From assembly GCF_009017415.1 (NCBI RefSeq), contig NC_092407.1:5084001-5148000 (forward strand): 64,000 nt of DNA, in the 5' to 3' direction. The stretch is from Aspergillus flavus. Taxonomy: Eukaryota; Ascomycota; Eurotiomycetes; Eurotiales; Aspergillaceae. Within the stretch, counting starts at the first letter, position 1. Each line of letters starts with the position of its first letter. Position numbers and translations under genes: made by a program. Shown piece after piece: positions 12,462 through 22,853 of the stretch. The notes under the pieces are model-generated. The model made no database searches and was not told where the DNA came from. It saw nothing but the letters and a program-made list of their open reading frames with translations.

Positions 12462-14442
12462 TTACCTGTTCTGCTTAACGCTTCTCCATTCGATCCCGAC
12501 GGCGCCGAGAATGCTAAGACAGCTGCAAATTAGGGCCACCTGAAAGACGTCCAGCAACGCGGCATTATATGCCACCAGCACCTGGTCCATGTACTCCGGT
12601 TGGACCAGTTGGCGAAACCCGGTAGCACCGGCACCCACGATTGCCTCTGGATCGAGACCTGGCAGCTGCAGGTTCGCGAGGTTCTCCGCTAGGTGGGTGC
12701 TGAAAATGTTTTGCGCTACCGAGGTGAAGAGCGCACCGCCCAACATCTGCACAAACCAGATTAGTGCGGTTCCGATGGGGACTTGTGCCATGGGAAGCAC
12801 GGCCTGAACGGCCACGGCGCCTTGCTGAAAGCCGAAGCCGACGCCGATCCCATAGAGGAAGAGAAAACCGATCCATTTGGATTGGGCAATATCCACGGTG
12901 AAGAGGGTAAGGCAGCCGGCGCCAATCGACATGATCACGCTACTGACAATAAACCAGTGGGCGTAGTGCCCTGTCTTATTGGTCACGGCGCCAGAGATGA
13001 TGGCACCGGCGGTATTGGCCAAAATCAAGGCAATAGAATCAATGCCTGCCTGCACGGGTGATTGGTTGCGAATGGCTTGGAACTATTGGATATGCATTAG
13101 CAATATCGTGGCGTGGTGCGACACATCACACAGGGAGGGGACTAGGGAGAGGCAGGTTACCCAGATCGGCACATAGTAGATCATCACGAACATGGAGGCG
13201 CCGATGAAGAAGACGAAGACGGAGGCGCATGCTACGGATCGCTGAGAGGCTACTTTGATCGGTACTGGCGGGAGTGGTGAGCGAGGCTTACAGAACGGAT
13301 GGAAACCAACGGAGGAATACCATACCGGTGGCGTTATCCTTCATGAGGACCTGAATGACGATAAATGTGATGAGGAGCACGCCGAAGAGAACAAACAGCG
13401 CGATAATGCGTCCATTCGACCAAGCGTAGTCCACCCCACCCCACTGGAGCGCCAGGAGAACGCAGATGATGGACGGGGTGAAGACAATCGTGCCTAACGG
13501 ATCTAAGCCTTTCAACATCTCCCAGGCGCCATGCGTGCGCAGGTCCGCCGATTTGGGGATCCGAAGAAGAAACAGGATAACCACAGCGGTGACCCCTCCG
13601 ACCGGAAGATTGATGTAGAAGCACCATCGCCAGGTCACTTCGTTCGTGAAGGCGCCCCCCAACTGCGATTCACAAGGAACGGTTAATGGTGCCCGTCACA
13701 GCCGCCGGGTGCATCAACGGTGACTTACCAGAGGGCCTGCCACTGACGCAATCCCGTACATCCCCCCCAAGAGCCCCATGTAAACTGGTCGCTTGGCCAA
13801 GGGCACAATATGCGCGATGGTGACCAGAGCACCTGTAAAGATCCCCGAGCTCCCCACTCCCGCGATGGCACGGCCGACGATGAGAACTACGGACGACGGT
13901 GCGACGCCGCAGATCAGAGAGCCCACTTCGAAAATACCCAGGGCGACGAGAAAGACCCATTTGGTGCTGAAGAGGGCATATAACTTGCCATATAGTAATT
14001 GGAAGGCTGTCCTCCCCCGCCGGTCGTCAGTGGAATGGCAATTCGAGGTTTAGTATAAGAAGTATCTCGCGCGGACTTACCACACGTAGTCAGTAGATAG
14101 GCGGACGCATACCATCCAATATCGTTCAGCCGGTGGAATTCATCCGTGATGCGAGGGATGGCAACGGACAGGATCTGCGCCACAATCATCATCAGTTCAA
14201 AACCCGCCATGCCAGGAAAGAGGAAGAACAGCGCCAGGGGAACGAACGGTGTTATCGAGAGCCACGCAGAACACAGCGAGCAATAGACTTAGCACAATGA
14301 GATACAACTTCATGCCGGAGATGTGACTACTCGCGTCGGCAGCCTCGTCGATTAGCATGTCATGGTCGTTAGATGTCCGCACCTCCCCCTCGCCCGTGGG
14401 GTTGCGCTCGGGGTCGAGTGCCGTCTCCTTATTGCTCTGCAT
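12462..14442 (-). CDS. aflT: AflT, MFS transporter of the aflatoxin cluster
   Basis: Six exons on the minus strand (14442-14248, 14174-14081, 14006-13729, 13662-13326, 13264-13161, 13082-12462) give about 542 residues; all introns are GT-AG and 61-78 nt. The hydrophilic N-terminus (MQSNKE...) is followed by alternating hydrophobic segments typical of the 14-helix drug:H+ antiporter (DHA2) branch of the major facilitator superfamily, with a [12 protein letters not shown] segment in the first half. It sits between pksA and cypA, where aflT is found in section Flavi. It is predicted to act at the plasma or vesicle membrane; in published knockouts it was not essential for aflatoxin export. The reading frame is unbroken, unlike the aflT deletion reported in A. 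oryzae RIB40. Confidence 0.92.
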
Positions 14443-15052
14443 ACTCGGACCCCCTGGACGATGGTGCTGGGTAGAGAGAAGAGTCTGGTGTTGTTTTGCG
14501 GAGAGGGGGAAGGGGAACGGGGTCAAGGATATAAGGGAGGTACAGGAATGATTAACAACTTGATAACAATGAAGAAGGGGATGAGAAAGAAAAGAGAGAG
14601 AGAGAGAGAGAAAGAAAGAAGAATATGTTTGTGTTGATTGTTCTTTGTTGCCTTCCTTGCTTTTCGGGCGGCAATCGACCATTAATCCCTGCAGCGTGGC
14701 CACGTGAGGATGGTCCACTTCGACCTCTTCGTCCTCATGGTTGGTATCAAGCCATGATTCTGGTCCCCTGCACCGGACATCCTACAGATCTCGCTGGGAA
14801 TGGAGTTGGCTGATGGAATGCACGGCACGCGCCCCGGTCATTCCAGAACGATGCAGTACTACATTGCCGAATGATATACGCACACAGCAGAGGCATTTCT
14901 ACGACCGTCGCCGGGAGATCAGCCGAGAAGACAATTGCAGGGCATCTACATTCTTGGAGCTAACATGTCTAGTCAGGGTGACATGTCTGCAGTGCTCTAG
15001 GCACCTCGGTGTGGGTCACTCGATTGGAATCTGCTCGTCTGCGCCCTACCTC
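14443..15052. promoter_or_regulatory. aflT upstream region
   Basis: This 610-base region separates the aflT start from the 3' end of the cypA remnant. It includes a pyrimidine-rich leader on the minus strand, seen as a GA run at about 14,590-14,622 on the plus strand. I found no clear AflR-type site here. Confidence 0.55.
14590..14622. repeat. GA-rich microsatellite in the aflT leader
   Basis: An AG dinucleotide run is followed by GAAA units and lies about 150 bases upstream of the aflT ATG. On the aflT strand it reads as a CT tract, common in fungal promoters and leaders. Confidence 0.85.
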
Positions 15053-16695
15053 TCAATCCGCCAACCCAGTCACCTTGGCCCGGACGGTGAAGGGACCCTT
15101 TTCCGGTGCGGTGAAGCCGAGATCACGCTTCATCTGCAACTGCTCGACTGTCGTCTGGTAGGGGACCAGGTCGAAGCGTCTCGCGACGGTGGCGATGGCT
15201 AGATAGATTTCTGCCAGAGCGAAACTAACCATTCGTGTCCCAATGTTAGGAGACCCTCTTAATGGATAGTTCGCACCCAGGGGAGAGACATACTTGATGC
15301 CGAGGCAGTGCCGACTGCCTTTGCTTAAGACAATCAGATACCGATGCAACTTGTTCCCATCGCGGGCGGCCTGCACCCAGCGATCCGGGTTGAAATCATC
15401 GGGCTGCGAGAAGATCGACGGGTCCATGCATACGAAATAGGCACTTTGACTGATCGGAGTCTGTGGACAGATAGACAAGTTAGTTATTGTTGTCCTTTGA
15501 ACGTCTGGGGATGCAAAGAAAAGAGGAAGACTGACGCCGGTGGGGGTGGGGGAATGGGATGACAAGGTCTTCGTTCACCAGAGGATCGTTCGGATAAACG
15601 CGTGCAGGTCGAATAATGAAGCCAAAGGCCAACCGAAGGCTCTCATTGACAACACCGGCCTATGAACCACGGGTGTCAGGGTGTACGTCGGACAAGGAAG
15701 GAGCCCATGAGAACAAACCAAGTATGAGTATGGCAACTGTTCCAATTGTGTGCAGGAAGCCAAGCTGTCGGGAAACGGCATCACAGTCCGAAGCTCATCG
15801 CGCAGTTGGAGCAGCAGGGATGGCTTATGTGCCAAATGAAACACTCCCACCGCCAGGGCCCGTGCCGTTGTCTCCGTGCCCCCGGCGATAATGTTCAGTG
15901 TCTCCATTTGCAGTCGCGTAGCCGTTTTCTCCTCTTCAGGTACGTCGGCGGTGGCCATCGCCTGAAGCAGGGTCTTCTGGTCTCCCATCGTGCCATTATC
16001 CTGTGGATCCAGGATCTCTCCCACCCGCCGTTCAGACAAAAGTCCACAGGTGAAGGAATTCGCCGGCGGAAACTAGGCACGCGGGAAGATACCCGGCTAG
16101 CTTCAACAGACGCCCGAAGACGAGTAGCACGGGGATCCAGGGATCCACGCTGTCCATGCCCGCGAGAAAGTCATTTTTGAAATCCGGCTCCGCGAGAATT
16201 TCAAGTTCGTTCCGTACACATAATGCGTCGTGAGGTCGGAGGTCAGCGCTGCAAACACATATTTGAGATCTAAGACGGTGCCGTGGTGATATGCCTCGGT
16301 GAATCGGGAAGCCAGGAGGTTCACTTCGCTTTGAATGACATACTCGAGGCCCGTGACGTATTTCTTCGAGAAGAAGGACTTGATGATTCCTCGTCGTAGC
16401 CGATGGTGATTGTGCTTGATGGTGGTGACCGTAACCCCCGGGAAAAGAGGGACCGCCGGGAATTCAGGATCTTTGTCCTGCTTCTTAGCCCCGCCAGCAT
16501 AAATGTGATGGTAATAGTGCGAGTCTTGGATATGCACTTCATTGGGATTGAAACGGACAATGGGACCTAGGGGGGACAGAGGTGACTGGTTAATTGTAAG
16601 AGTAGGTGAGCGCCAAGGGCTAACTCACCGTACTTGCGATGCAACTCGTCCAGCTTCCAGATATACTTCCCGCCCTTCACTGCATCATAGTAATG
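15053..16695 (-). pseudogene. aflU: aflU / cypA remnant, cytochrome P450 for G-type aflatoxins
   Basis: The minus strand carries most of a P450: an N-terminal exon starting HYYDAVKGG (16695), the segment GPIVRFNPNEV, the I-helix segment AGGTETTARA, ESLR, the PDDFNPDRW segment and the haem loop SKGSRHCLGI, then a C-terminal exon ending at 15053. CypA is needed for G-group aflatoxins. The 5' exons are missing: the first surviving exon begins at an intron acceptor and is followed directly by norB sequence. The body is also broken: the frame shifts near 16,190, near 16,040, and in the C-run (minus strand) near 15,540-15,555. Introns at 16628-16567, 15293-15225 and others remain recognisable. The gene cannot make a working enzyme. 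Confidence 0.88.
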
Positions 16696-16746
16696 CTAAT
16701 ATAGATGCGTGATAGGGGCTATCTTAGGTCCAGCAATCTTTCTCAG
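16696..16746. other. Deletion junction between cypA and norB
   Basis: The surviving cypA exon ends, with its intron acceptor, at 16,696 and norB coding sequence resumes near 16,747. In G-aflatoxin producers the two 5' ends are separated by their first exons and a shared promoter, so the breakpoint of the known A. flavus deletion must lie in this stretch of about 50 bases. Confidence 0.75.
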
Positions 16747-17322
16747 ACAAGGCAAATCAATACGCGCGGGACCACAGATTACGCCAATTTGTTGTCTACC
16801 AAGGGCTGTGGAACGCAGCGAAGCGTGATTTCGAACGGGATATTCTCCCCATGTGTCGGGATGAGGGGATGGGCCTTTGCCCTTATGGAGTTCTCAACCA
16901 AGGTCGATTCCGGACCGAAGAAGGATTCCGGGAGCGTGACCAGACGAACAATGCCGGCGGACGAAATATCATCCAACTGTCAGAACATGATCGCAACGTC
17001 TCCAGGGTGTTGGAGATAGTTGCCACCTCTAAGAGTGTGCCGCTATTGCAAGTGGCGCTGGCGTATGTGGTGCAGAAAACCCCATATGTGTTTCCCATTG
17101 TTGGAGCCCGCTGTGCACATTTCACTGATGGATGAAGAGGTGAACACAATAGAGAATGCATATGAGTTTGATCCTGGATTTCCGCATACCTTTCTCAGTG
17201 GTTCGATGTTTGCTGAGGGGCCGCCGAAGGGTGGATATTCCCCTGATGTTGTTTGGTGGACCAAGATGCTGGGCACGTTTGACTGGGTAGAGGGAGCGAA
17301 GCCAATTCGTCCTCACCCATGA
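16747..17322 (+). pseudogene. aflF: aflF / norB remnant, aryl-alcohol-dehydrogenase-like reductase
   Basis: The plus strand encodes the C-terminal half of an aldo/keto reductase: KANQYARDH, QFVVYQGLWN, ILPMCRDEGMGL, PLLQVALAYVV and FPIVGAR. The N-terminal half, including the catalytic Asp-Tyr-Lys region, is missing because of the deletion shared with cypA. A second lesion lies near 17,105-17,125: the frame ends in TGA at 17,132-17,134 just after GAR, and the family C-terminus (NTIENAYEFD ... PIRPHP, stop 17,320-17,322) continues in another frame with about ten codons missing between. NorB is linked to late steps of G-aflatoxin synthesis. It is non-functional here. Confidence 0.85.
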
Positions 17323-18242
17323 CCTGTGGTGATATTGATGATCCAAGAAATGCGAGTTCTTTCTAGGGAAATATGAACTCATTGTGACACTAACAATGCG
17401 AATGGATACAGGCCTCCTGATGCATTCAATAGTTCATGTTAGAAGAGATCAAATAACATAGCTGACGTGCTTTATGCAAGTTGACTACCAGAAGTTATGA
17501 CTGTCAATAATCGTAGCCTACCACGCTTGTAGAGAAGTTATGAAGTAGCCCCCTGGGTACACGCCATTGGTACGAGTTTCCAACGACCGACGGTCTTTCT
17601 TCACACTTATTGCTATCCCTCACTTATATTGGCTCGGTGATAACAAAAACAAGCCAGAGGAGTGCAGCAAACCCCGTCCGGCCAATGCTTGTCCCATGCC
17701 AATATCATGAAGAGGAAGCCGAGGGGAAAAAATCAGGATAATGAGAAGGAAACGACGTATAATTCCCTCGGTTACATTAAGGCTTTCCTAGATACTCGAC
17801 AAAAGCCTTTGAAACAACCTGCAGTAATTTCCAGGAGGTCTGCGGAAAATCCTCCAAGATGGTTTCATTCCCAAAGTGTTCGCCAACAATGATTCAGTTT
17901 TTCGTCAAAGAACTAATTGTTCCCACCAACAGGTCTTTGTTGACCTTTGAATTGACACGGTAAGAAAGGCCATTGACCTGTTGATCGGTTCTTTCATGAA
18001 TAAAGACATTTCCCGGAATCGATTGGTCACTGCCACTTGATTTACCGGTTCATATTGGGAGTGTAAATCGGATATGTGATGGGTGTTATATCTATATAAC
18101 CTGCCGAAGTGCCCGCTGTACCGTCCAGAGATCCCCAAACACCACCGCTTTTCTGATCAATCCTTACGTATTTTGCGAGCCAGTTCACCTGACCTAGCAT
18201 ATAGAGGTAATACTGTTTCAGACCAGTCCTATTCAAATCAGA
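17323..18242. other. Intergenic region after norB remnant
   Basis: About 920 bases, fairly AT-rich, with no supported gene. It marks the end of recognisable aflatoxin-cluster sequence. Confidence 0.6.
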
Positions 18243-18650
18243 ATGGGAGGAAGCGCAGGAGGCTCTGGGATCAAAGTTCCAGGTTCAGGTGCACGTCTCA
18301 AGATCCCGCGACCTGCCCCGGATAACTGGAAGAGCAACACGATCATTGCATGGCCATACGATTCCCAAGTCTCTCCGCTCATCTTGGAAGGTTGCTGTGG
18401 CAATCCGGACCATCTTCATACCTATGGCGATAACGATGCTTTCCGATTCTGTGATTCTGCGAGCAACCCTAGCAGCGTCAAACAATGCTTGGAGAATCAA
18501 GGCATAAAGGGTGTGGAGGAGCTCCATAAGAATGGCGGGAGCACATTGTTGTCTTCACGCTCTGTTTCAATGCCAGCGCTAGGCATCGTGGGTATGTTGA
18601 TTGCTGGGGTCTTGGTCGAAGTGATTGGGTTTGGTTTCATGGGAATTTGA
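18243..18650 (+). CDS. Small hypothetical protein with C-terminal membrane segment
   Basis: An ATG-started frame of 135 codons has a Gly/Pro-rich start, a central Cys-containing part (EGCCGNPDHLHTYG, FRFCD, KQCLENQG) and a C-terminal hydrophobic stretch from about residue 111 that could be a membrane anchor. I do not recognise the family. The even composition and Cys pattern make it more gene-like than other frames nearby. An upstream exon with a signal peptide may be missing from this model. It lies between the two toxin clusters, and nothing ties it to either pathway. Confidence 0.35.
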   Translation: MGGSAGGSGIKVPGSGARLKIPRPAPDNWKSNTIIAWPYDSQVSPLILEGCCGNPDHLHTYGDNDAFRFCDSASNPSSVKQCLENQGIKGVEELHKNGGSTLLSSRSVSMPALGIVGMLIAGVLVEVIGFGFMGI

Positions 18651-19700
18651 TAGTAGAGACGATCTTCTCAAGGTGTTGAGGCAGCAGCAGGAGAGTTTGT
18701 GGTGGCCTGTGCAGTGATGCAGACGTTTGTGTTCATCTACTATCGAAATTGAACTTTATGCTAGGTATCACGATAGGCATGACTCGCCTTTGATACTGCT
18801 ACACTCAGCGCCTATGGGTCTCTCATTCTTCCTAGATATAAGTAGAGCCGTAGTAACCTAACCTCCGACTCCAGATAACTTCAGATACCTTAGATAGACT
18901 TCTTCACCACCATTCCTAAAATTCATTCGAAACAACAGATGAAATATGGACTGGTATAACATCATAGTGCGTAATGTGTAGTGTTACAGATCGCAACTTG
19001 ATTACTGGAATGATGAGCAACTATAGCGTCCTCTCCAGTGCCCATGCGAGTCCAGGAGACGATGACAACCTGTTTACCTTTAATGAAGCCGATCAAAATA
19101 GACCATGACTACCCGGAGCGATGCGCCAACCGCTTCTGTCAGAAAGGCTCTTCCCAAGGAGCAGGGTCCAGCGATGTGCGGAGCTTGGGGCAAGACGAGA
19201 CTATTTCTCCCATTGATCGTCACGAGACAATACATGGCAAGAAACAATGGCAGGTCGGAGAAAACGTGACTAGACATATGTTCTACTTTGGTTATTAGGG
19301 TTGCATGACTAGGACTCCAGACGCTCTCATTAATCTGCTAGGAAACCTAAATCAACCAAAGAACAAAGCCTGTCTAATTGACCCTTGTAGACTGTGATGG
19401 AGTGGACATCAAACCAAGCGAGAACTATTAGACTTCTTAATTTCGGCTAAGGAGTAATGGGGAATTGCAATTGGTCGAAAATGAAGGCGCAGCCAGGCTG
19501 AGTTGGAAATACGAGATACTGACCACCCTCGTAGTGGCAGTGCAAGGCTTTCCACCAGGATTGATCGTTTTCTTCCCAGGAGAGGCATTATAAGTCTCGT
19601 GTTAGGACACTCCTGTCTCTGGGGTTAACGTTCACTACTATATGCCCGCATCATAATTAAATTATACTTCAAGCTCATCTACTGCATATATATTCTCGCA
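18651..19700. other. Intergenic region
   Basis: About 1.05 kb with no supported gene; short frames around 19,038-19,298 have no motif. The last 100 bases are AT-rich and presumably hold the promoter of the next gene. Confidence 0.55.
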
Positions 19701-20312
19701 ATGGCCCCAACAGAACGTGAATATCAGCCACAGGAGTTTATCCTTACTCGGACAGGGCCATTGCGAATTAACATGACAATTGCCCCTAAAAGAGACGAGC
19801 ATAATTCCCGTTACTTTGTACACATCAATGGGTTATTCCACGATAACACGGATATTACCTTGCATGCCAGCGACAGCAAGAATGGTCCGATCCTCGGTAG
19901 CTGCAGGTTCAACAAGTTTTACACCACTAGAATGCACCTTACCCTCGGTGACCAGCAATCATATCTGATGTTCTCACCGCAATATGGCTGCTATAGCTGG
20001 TCTCTAATGGTTATTCGTCACACTGCGGGGAAAGTCCAACAAAGGCGGGAATTTCTATGGAAAAGGACCGAAGCATCGCGAGTCTCAGGCCTGCTAGGCT
20101 TGGAACTATGTGGTGCAGACACGTCTGACATTTATGCCGAGTATTTTGGAGCAGCGTCAGGGAGTCTGAAGGCGGGAAAACTGCGGCTTAGATATGATTT
20201 GGGCGACATTTGGAGGACGATGGCACTCTTGACCCTGTCTGCATTGATAGAAAAGGAGAGGCAACGGAGGGCTCGACAAGGGCATACTAGCATTGCGATG
20301 CTTATTTTATAG
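19701..20312 (+). CDS. Conserved-looking fungal protein, possibly tubby C-terminal-like fold
   Basis: An intronless ATG-started frame of 203 codons (MAPTEREYQPQ...). It begins with a beta-rich pattern (FILTRTGPLRINMTI, RYFVHINGLFH, ITLHASDSKNGPILGSCRF, MHLTLGD) typical of small fungal proteins with a tubby/LURP-one-like beta barrel, and ends in a basic helical segment (LIEKERQRRARQG). There is no signal peptide or clear membrane segment. The family assignment rests only on the strand pattern. It sits between the aflatoxin remnants and cpaT; a role in CPA metabolism is not indicated. The length, codon use and single uninterrupted frame support a real gene. Confidence 0.6.
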   Translation: MAPTEREYQPQEFILTRTGPLRINMTIAPKRDEHNSRYFVHINGLFHDNTDITLHASDSKNGPILGSCRFNKFYTTRMHLTLGDQQSYLMFSPQYGCYSWSLMVIRHTAGKVQQRREFLWKRTEASRVSGLLGLELCGADTSDIYAEYFGAASGSLKAGKLRLRYDLGDIWRTMALLTLSALIEKERQRRARQGHTSIAMLIL

Positions 20313-21247
20313 AGTACTGACGTGTTTCGTTATCTTGCTTTCCAGCGGCTATAATGAGTGTATATCCTACTACACAGAAGCAATGTTTACGCACTGTACC
20401 TAGAATATTAGTGGTGCACTGTTGTCCGATATCTATTTTGCATTTTTGCATAGATCTACATTCCGCCGGCCAATAAGGCCATGGACATCATGGCACCGTA
20501 GAAGATTAAATCGCTTATCCTATACTGGCATCCTGACGACCTGGATCTAATCTGTAGCAGCGGTTGTCGCAGTGGAGTGCGATCGTCAGGTTCCATAGGT
20601 TCCCGGTATCCAACGGAATGCAACCCCATCATTGCCTTTATATTCAGCATATACACGATCCCCTACCACCAATCGAAAGTTTTACCTGGTATCCAGATCA
20701 CTGCGAGGGAATAATTCCAACTTAGGTAACTTAGTAGCATTCTATATGGTCCGGAACTTTCGTCTTATCCTCTGTAACTAGCCATGTGGCTGAGGCTTAG
20801 ATTTGACAGTATTTTGATAAAGTTCCACCAGCACCGCAGAGAATAGTAAGATATCTAGTGTGTTTCGAACGCACATATACCTAACCGCTCTCATTTAACT
20901 GAACCGGCCATTTCATCATATGGTGTAGAAAATGACTGCCGTCGACATATGCAACAGAGACCTGAAGGTAAGACATTTACGGCACGCACTCAACCAGATC
21001 AGATACATGCTGGATGTACGGCCAAGGGAAAAATTGTACATACTGCTTTAGTCCTGATACCAATAATTGCGGGGTCTGGAAGCACTTGTAATATATATCT
21101 AGAATTAGAAGTGACTTATAGATAATTGTATATATAAGGAGAAACAGATCGCCGCAACCAGTATCTACCCCAGAACAACTGTTCGATAAGAATTAACTCG
21201 TGAATGAACAAACCACCGGGAGATCTTAAACTATTCCACCATATTTA
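20313..21247. other. Intergenic region before cpaT 3' end
   Basis: About 930 bases, AT-rich, with no supported gene. A short minus-strand frame ending at 20,456 has a hydrophobic tail but no convincing start. Confidence 0.55.
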
Positions 21248-22853
21248 TCACACCGACACCTGATAGCGAGAGTTCATGCGGATCCGCTTGCCGTAAAAGT
21301 AGAATACCACTGGCACCGGCAACAAACCCAACGCGACAAACCCAAGCAATGAGTTCCCCCATCCCAGCCCCAGGGTAGCATACATGGAAGGCCCGGCAAG
21401 CGGCAAGAAAGCTCCGACGATGGACCGCACGACCGTGTTCGCCGCGATGGCTGAGGCAGCATATTCGCCGAACGCGTCCACGAGATAGGATTGAATGGGG
21501 AGGAGGGTCGCGATCATTCCGCAGCCGACCCAGCCCAGGCCAATGATGGGCATGATCCAATGGACATGCATCTGAGCGGACCAGCCGTACCAGAAGAGAC
21601 CGATGGGGATCAGGAAGCTTCCTGGGATGAGCGGCGGAAGTCGGAATTCCGGCTCCGCTTGGCCGTTGTTTCTTTCGATGAGGAGATTTTGGATCTTGTC
21701 GGAAAGGGCACCAAAGCCAGTAATGCCAATGAGGGCTCCAACACCAATGCCAATGTAAACCAATCCGGTGGCGCCTTGGCTAAAATTGTAGGTGGTTTCG
21801 TATACTTCGGTGACGGTGGTAAAGAGCAGGTACAGGTAGCCGAATACCACCCCTGTGAGCATGCAGTTGTTTAGACGTTGGCCTGATCCGACATTTGGAG
21901 CTTCTTACCTGTGTATAGCGAGAACAAGGCGACATTTGGAGTGAGGAAGAGTAATTTCGTTGGTCGGGTTATCGCCTGTATGAAAACCTTCCGGGAGTCT
22001 AGCTTCAGGGCCTGTCCCGCGTTCACCTCCACCGATGTGTTTTCTTGTCTGATTCGCTTCGCTTTTTGCCGCAGGAGAACCGGTTCGTATGATTCGGATA
22101 GGACAAATAAAACCAGAACGACCGCGACCCCGGACTATATCAAGAAACTAGTGAGTGAAGACGAAGAGGCGACGGATCGAAGTCGAGACTAACCACAATG
22201 GCTAGCAGCCAGAATACCCACCGCCAACCTTGTGCCTGGGAGAGGTAGCCACCAGCGATCGGCCCGATGACAGGGCCAAGGAGCGGGCCCAGCCCATAGA
22301 GGGACATGGCGACTCCACGCTCCTGTCGAGCAAACATATCTGCGACAGAGCCTGCCCCCAGAGTGACCGGACCGCTGCCCGAAATCCCAGCAAACAGGCG
22401 AAAGACCAGCAGCGCCCCGACATTAGGGGCGAGGGCACCTGCAATATTCCAGATCGTAAAGATGAAGGTACCCACCTGATAGACACGCAGTCGACCATAG
22501 ATTTCTGAAAGCGGCGCGAGGAAGAGCGGTCCGACGGCGAAGCCGACGAGGTAGATGGAGACAACGAAGGAGGCCAGAGTCCGGTTGGTGGAATGGAAGT
22601 CTTTCATGACGAGCCCCTGTGCCGGAGCGACAATGGACGAGGTCAAGGGGGTGAGAAAGGTGAGATAGGAGATGATGCCCATATTCCACCATTTCTTTTT
22701 CCTCGACCAGTTCACCGGTCGCGCAGGGTCGGTCGGCCCATCCCAGCCCACCTCCTCAGTCGACGGTTTTGATGTCTTCTCTGCTGGTCCCTCCCCCTGG
22801 CCATGTCCACTGGGTGTTTTGCAAATCCTTGGCGGCTCTTCCTGGTGACCCAT
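21248..22853 (-). CDS. cpaT: CpaT, MFS transporter of the CPA cluster
   Basis: Three exons, 22853-22194, 22134-21909 and 21852-21248, with GT-AG introns of 59 and 56 nt, encode 496 residues. The hydrophilic N-terminus of about 60 residues contains the DPARPVNWS segment that precedes helix 1 in fungal DHA1 drug:H+ antiporters. The A-motif-like LAPLSEIYGRLRVYQVG, a PVIGPIAGGYLSQ segment and a central charged loop (KRIRQENTSVEVN) follow; twelve membrane helices are expected. Its place beside cpaO, cpaD and cpaA is that of the transporter gene mfs1/cpaT. It is predicted to export CPA, although the transporter is not essential for synthesis. The frame is intact. Confidence 0.88.

Noticed and set aside
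20456..20656. Small minus-strand membrane protein
   Set aside because: There is no good ATG context and the hydrophobic tail alone is weak evidence.
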